From positions 3,633,501 to 3,697,500 of the forward strand of contig NZ_CP062167.1 in assembly GCF_014844055.1 (NCBI RefSeq): 64,000 bases of DNA, read 5' to 3'. The position numbers and the translations under genes are program-made. Under the pieces are notes generated by a model. The model ran no database searches. It saw only the letters and a list, made by a program, of their open reading frames with translations, and had not been told where the DNA came from. This document shows, piece by piece, positions 61,157 through 64,000 of the stretch; within the stretch, counting starts at the first letter, position 1, and every line of letters begins with the position of its first letter. This DNA comes from Aureimonas sp. OT7. Its GTDB lineage: Bacteria > Pseudomonadota > Alphaproteobacteria > Rhizobiales > Rhizobiaceae.

Positions 61157-61999
61157 GTGGAATGGATCACCAGTCACAAGATCCCCATCGGCCGCTACGG
61201 TGAAGACGGGTTCGATTGGCTCATCGGCAACTTCCTGCCCTTCTTCGACGCGCTCAGCGCCGGCCTTTCGGCGATCATCGGCTGGATCACCTACGCCCTC
61301 GAGACGCCGCCACCCATCGCCGTCGTCGCCGCCTTCGCCCTGTTCGCCTTCGCGATGCGGCGCACCGTCGCCGCACCCGTGCTGACGGCGCTGGGCCTGC
61401 TTCTGATCATCAATCTCGGCTATTGGCGCGAGACGACACAGACATTGGCGCTGGTTCTGTCCGCGACGGCCGTCTGCATGGTCATCGGCGTGCCGCTGGG
61501 CATCCTGGCGGCGCGCCGGCAGTGGATCTACAACGTCATGCGGCCGGTGCTGGACCTGATGCAGACCATACCGACCTTCGTCTACCTCATTCCCGCGTTG
61601 ATCCTGTTCGGCCTCGGCACGGTGCCGGGCCTCGTCGCCACCGTCATCTTCGCCCTGCCCGCCTCCATCCGCCTGACGCGGCTGGGCATCGTATCGACCC
61701 CGTCGCAATTGCTCGAAGCCGGGGACGCCTTCGGCGCCACGCGGCTGCAGCGCCTGTTCACCATCGAAATCCCCAACGCCCTCCCGCAGATCATGGCGGG
61801 GCTGACGCAGACGATCATGCTGTCCTTGTCCATGGTGGTCATCGCCGCGCTGGTCGGCGCACCGGGCCTCGGCGTGCCGGTGCTGCGCGCGCTCAACACG
61901 GTGGATATCGCCCGCGGGCTGGAAGCGGGCCTGGCCATCGTCATCCTGGCGATCATCCTCGACCGGTTCTTCCGCATCGACGAAGGAGGCAGCCGATGA
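61157..61999 (+). CDS. choW: Choline/glycine-betaine ABC transporter permease (ChoW/ProW type)
   Basis: A 280-residue permease. The N-terminal EWITSHKIPIGRYGEDGFDWLIGNF is typical of ChoW and ProW. Membrane helices begin near residue 50, with the coupling region EAGDAFGATRLQRLFTIEIPNALPQIMAGLTQTIM and LVGAPGLGVPVLRALNTVDIARGLEAG. It forms the channel for quaternary-ammonium import. The start is GTG at 61157. The matching substrate-binding gene is not adjacent. Confidence 0.88.
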   Translation: MEWITSHKIPIGRYGEDGFDWLIGNFLPFFDALSAGLSAIIGWITYALETPPPIAVVAAFALFAFAMRRTVAAPVLTALGLLLIINLGYWRETTQTLALVLSATAVCMVIGVPLGILAARRQWIYNVMRPVLDLMQTIPTFVYLIPALILFGLGTVPGLVATVIFALPASIRLTRLGIVSTPSQLLEAGDAFGATRLQRLFTIEIPNALPQIMAGLTQTIMLSLSMVVIAALVGAPGLGVPVLRALNTVDIARGLEAGLAIVILAIILDRFFRIDEGGSR

Positions 62000-63060
62000 A
62001 GCCCATCGTCTCGTTCCAGAACGTGTGCATCGTCTTCGGCGACGGGGAGAAACGCGCCCTCGACATGGTGGACCAGAACAAGTCCCGCGCCGAGATCCGC
62101 GAGGCGACCGGTGCGACGCTCGGCGTCGCCAACGCCACGCTGGACATCCATGAGGGCGAGATCGCCGTGCTGATGGGCCTGTCGGGGTCGGGCAAGTCCA
62201 CGCTGATCCGCGCCGTCAACGGCCTTGCGCCCGTCTCGCGCGGTCGCGTGGTGGTGGATACCGGCAAGGGCGCCGTCGATATCCAGTCCGCAGGGTCGCG
62301 CAGGCTGCGCGACTTGCGTCGCCACGAAGTGGCGATGGTGTTCCAGCAGTTCGCGCTGCTGCCATGGCGCAGCGTGGTGGACAACGTCGCGCTGGGGCTG
62401 CAGTTCGCCGGCGTTTCCAAGGCGGAGCGCCGCCGCCACGCGATGGAGAAGCTGGAGATCGTCGGCCTGCAGGATTGGGCGCACAGCCGTGTCGGCGAGT
62501 TGTCGGGCGGTATGCAGCAGCGCGTCGGACTGGCCCGGGCCTTTGCCACCGACGCGCCCGTCTTGTTGATGGACGAGCCCTTTTCGGCGCTCGACCCGCT
62601 GATCCGCGCCAAGCTGCAGGACGAGCTTCTCGAAAGCCAGGCGCGCTTCAAGAAGACGATCATCTTCGTCAGCCACGATCTGGACGAGGCGTTCAAGCTT
62701 GGAAACCGCATCGCCATCATGGAAGGCGGGCATATCGTGCAGGTAGGCACCGCCAGCCAGATCGTGCGCAATCCGGCCGGCCCCTACGTGGCGGACTTCG
62801 TCGCCCATGTGAACCCGATGAACGTTCTGACGGCCGAGGACGCGATGGTGTCGATCATGGGCGCCTCTCTGGAGACGCCCCTTGCCTCGGCGGTCAGCCG
62901 CGACACGCCGCTACGCCGCGTCATGGAGACGCTGCAACGGCGCGGCGGGGAAGTTCTGGTGTCCGAGAAGGGCCATGTCGTCGGCCGCGTCGGCCCCGCC
63001 GAGGTCGTCGCCGCGCTGGTGCGCGAGCGCGCCTCAACCAATGGCCAGACGACGGCGTGA
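61996..63060 (+). CDS. choV: Choline/glycine-betaine ABC transporter ATP-binding protein (ChoV/ProV type)
   Basis: A 354-residue ATPase. It has Walker A GLSGSGKST, signature LSGGMQQRVGLARAF, Walker B VLLMDEPFSALDP and switch His in FVSHDLDEAFKLG. The N-terminal insertion DMVDQNKSRAEIREATGATLGVANATLDI is typical of ProV/ChoV. The C-terminal region (about 275-350) holds VSRDTPLRRVMETLQ, CBS-like or regulatory. The start overlaps the choW stop (ATGA), so they are coupled. The 3' end overlaps the convergent peptidase gene by 27 bases. Confidence 0.9.
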   Translation: MKPIVSFQNVCIVFGDGEKRALDMVDQNKSRAEIREATGATLGVANATLDIHEGEIAVLMGLSGSGKSTLIRAVNGLAPVSRGRVVVDTGKGAVDIQSAGSRRLRDLRRHEVAMVFQQFALLPWRSVVDNVALGLQFAGVSKAERRRHAMEKLEIVGLQDWAHSRVGELSGGMQQRVGLARAFATDAPVLLMDEPFSALDPLIRAKLQDELLESQARFKKTIIFVSHDLDEAFKLGNRIAIMEGGHIVQVGTASQIVRNPAGPYVADFVAHVNPMNVLTAEDAMVSIMGASLETPLASAVSRDTPLRRVMETLQRRGGEVLVSEKGHVVGRVGPAEVVAALVRERASTNGQTTA

Positions 63061-63897
63061 GGTAACGGGCGATCCCTTCGCCGCCGCCCGTGCCTCGGCC
63101 TCAGCCAAAGGCTCCGACGCCACCATCATGTGGTGCGCGTTGGCATGCAGCAGCGTCCCGGCATCCCGCATGATGCCGACATGCCCTTTCCAGAAGATCA
63201 GGTCGCCGCGCTGCAACGCTGCGCCCGGGGCAAGCGGCGCGCCCGCTTCCGCCTCCTGCATGTCCGTGTCGCGCGGAAGGGCAAGGCCGGCCATGCCGAC
63301 CGCAAGTTGCACGAGGCCCGAGCAGTCGATGCCGAGTGCGGACTTGCCGCCCCAGAGATAGGGCACGTTCGTCAGCGCCTCGGCAACGACGACGAAGTCC
63401 GCGGCAGCGGCGTCGGCTGCCGGTCGGCAATGGTGGGAGACGACGGCGCCGAAGGGCTCGACGAGCACATACGTCGCGTTGGCGTCCTCTGCCGTGCCGG
63501 CAGCCACGATGCCCGCACCCATCGTCAGGCCGTAGAGGGGCGGCCGCTTGATGTCGGGCCCCGGAAAGACCAGGGTGCGCGGCACGTGGACGATATGTGT
63601 CGGTGCGGCGGCGCCGAAGGCGACGGCTTCCGACGGCATCCATCCGACATAGCCGTCGGATGCCAGTTGCACCCACATCCAGCCCTCGCCTGCGTCCTCA
63701 AAAACGGTCAGCGCCTCGCTGCAAAGGGCCTCTGTCTCTAGCGGCGCATCCGATGCCGGACGCCGCCGCAGCGGCGCCAGGGGCGCTGCGACGCGGGCCG
63801 GGCGGCCGTCGACGAACCGCTCCGCCTGGACCTGCCCTTTCAGGCGCGCATCGGCGAGGTCGGGGCGGATGGCGTTGCGGCGGCGGTCCAGGGTCAT
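63034..63897 (-). CDS. NlpC/P60 family C40 peptidase
   Basis: A 287-residue putative cell-wall endopeptidase. Bacterial SH3-like parts cover about residues 50-165 (GWMWVQLASDGYVGWMPSEAV). The NlpC/P60 domain (about 175-285) has the catalytic Cys in ALGIDCSGLVQLAVGMAG and the His in WKGHVGIMRDAG, followed by LHANAHHMMVA. This SH3-SH3-NlpC order is that of gamma-D-glutamyl-meso-DAP peptidases such as YkfC. The start ATG at 63897 overlaps the stop of the upstream gene (ATGA). No signal peptide is seen, suggesting a cytoplasmic murein-peptide role. Confidence 0.9.
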   Translation of the reverse strand: MTLDRRRNAIRPDLADARLKGQVQAERFVDGRPARVAAPLAPLRRRPASDAPLETEALCSEALTVFEDAGEGWMWVQLASDGYVGWMPSEAVAFGAAAPTHIVHVPRTLVFPGPDIKRPPLYGLTMGAGIVAAGTAEDANATYVLVEPFGAVVSHHCRPAADAAAADFVVVAEALTNVPYLWGGKSALGIDCSGLVQLAVGMAGLALPRDTDMQEAEAGAPLAPGAALQRGDLIFWKGHVGIMRDAGTLLHANAHHMMVASEPLAEAEARAAAKGSPVTSRRRLAIG

Positions 63898-64000
63898 TGC
63901 CCGTACCGCTCCAGGATGATGGACGACAAGGCGCGGATGCACTGCGCCTCGCCGCCGACGCCGCCCCATGCGACGGCCTTCGGTCGCCAGCCGAACACGT
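63894..64000 (-). CDS. Probable M17 leucyl aminopeptidase, C-terminal fragment
   Basis: Only the last 35 codons are in the window. They read VFGWRPKAVAWGG, then GGEAQCIRALSSIILERYGQ and stop. This resembles the C-terminal end (GGEAQ-x-IRAL) of M17 aminopeptidases found next to NlpC/P60 genes in Rhizobiales. The stop overlaps the peptidase start, so they form one operon and may act together on murein-derived peptides. The body of the protein is outside the window, so the assignment rests on the tail and context. Confidence 0.55.
   Translation of the reverse strand, partial: VFGWRPKAVAWGGVGGEAQCIRALSSIILERYGQ

Noticed and set aside
1..64000. Mobile elements, phage genes, tRNA or rRNA genes
   Set aside because: No transposase, integrase, phage structural gene, terminal repeats or tRNA-like cloverleaf was recognised on reading both strands; a tRNA scan would be needed to exclude one fully.

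Overview
The window is GC-rich, densely coded chromosome of an alphaproteobacterium, most likely a member of the Hyphomicrobiales (Rhizobiales). Pointers are the fused trpE(G) anthranilate synthase behind a trpL attenuator, the ChvE/GguAB-type sugar importer, choW/choV-like choline transport genes, DUF1285 and DUF1059 proteins, and many ATGA or GTGA start-stop overlaps. I see no rRNA, tRNA, CRISPR array, insertion sequence, integrase or phage gene. It reads as ordinary chromosome rich in transport and catabolic operons. No species can be named from the sequence alone.

Layout. 1-2.6 kb: a DoxX membrane protein cut by the window edge, a divergent LysR regulator, a two-domain VOC enzyme and a GFA protein. 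2.6-6.4 kb: a sulfate/thiosulfate importer (binding protein, cysT, cysW, cysA). 6.6-9.4 kb: a zinc importer (aztABC type) whose operon begins with an unlisted 48-residue membrane peptide behind a Zur-like palindrome. 9.5-17.7 kb: a catabolic cluster with a histidinol-dehydrogenase paralogue, a divergent XRE-cupin regulator, a spermidine/putrescine-type ABC importer and a class III aminotransferase. 17.7-22.2 kb: an orphan hybrid histidine kinase, then folD and purU. 22.3-33.5 kb: a complete non-phosphorylating D-galactose (De Ley-Doudoroff type) operon with its own ChvE-MmsA-MmsB importer and a FadR-type regulator. A tandem array of five hairpins lies inside this operon. 33.6-36.7 kb: a tripartite tricarboxylate transporter (tctC-tctB-tctA). 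36.7-40.7 kb: pseudouridine synthase, PepSY and DUF1059 small proteins, CCA-adding enzyme, NUDIX and DUF1285. 40.9-47.8 kb: a MoxR-DUF58-DUF4159 membrane cluster. 47.8-53.9 kb: single genes (patatin, GNAT, glutathionyl-hydroquinone reductase, NUDIX, phosphoesterase, BenE, a hypothetical). 54-61 kb: leuA, a CDF transporter, trpE(G) and fhs. 61.1-64 kb: choW, choV, an NlpC/P60 peptidase and the tail of a probable M17 aminopeptidase.

Function and regulation. Two amino-acid attenuation leaders too short for ordinary gene calling are readable. One is a 29-residue leader with five consecutive leucine codons ahead of leuA. The other is a 15-residue Trp-Trp leader ahead of trpE(G), with matching antiterminator and terminator segments. 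FolD, PurU and Fhs together cover interconversion of formate and folate C1 units, which would suit an organism that degrades methylated compounds such as choline. Three operons that contain a binding-protein gene (sulfate, sugar, tricarboxylate) each carry a GC-rich hairpin just after that gene.

The most unusual feature is the five-unit hairpin array between dgoA and chvE. One unit carries a paired compensatory change, which suggests that the folded structure matters. Other candidates for new biology are the Zur-linked 48-residue membrane peptide, the HisD-paralogue cluster, and a near-perfect 22-bp palindrome in front of choWV.
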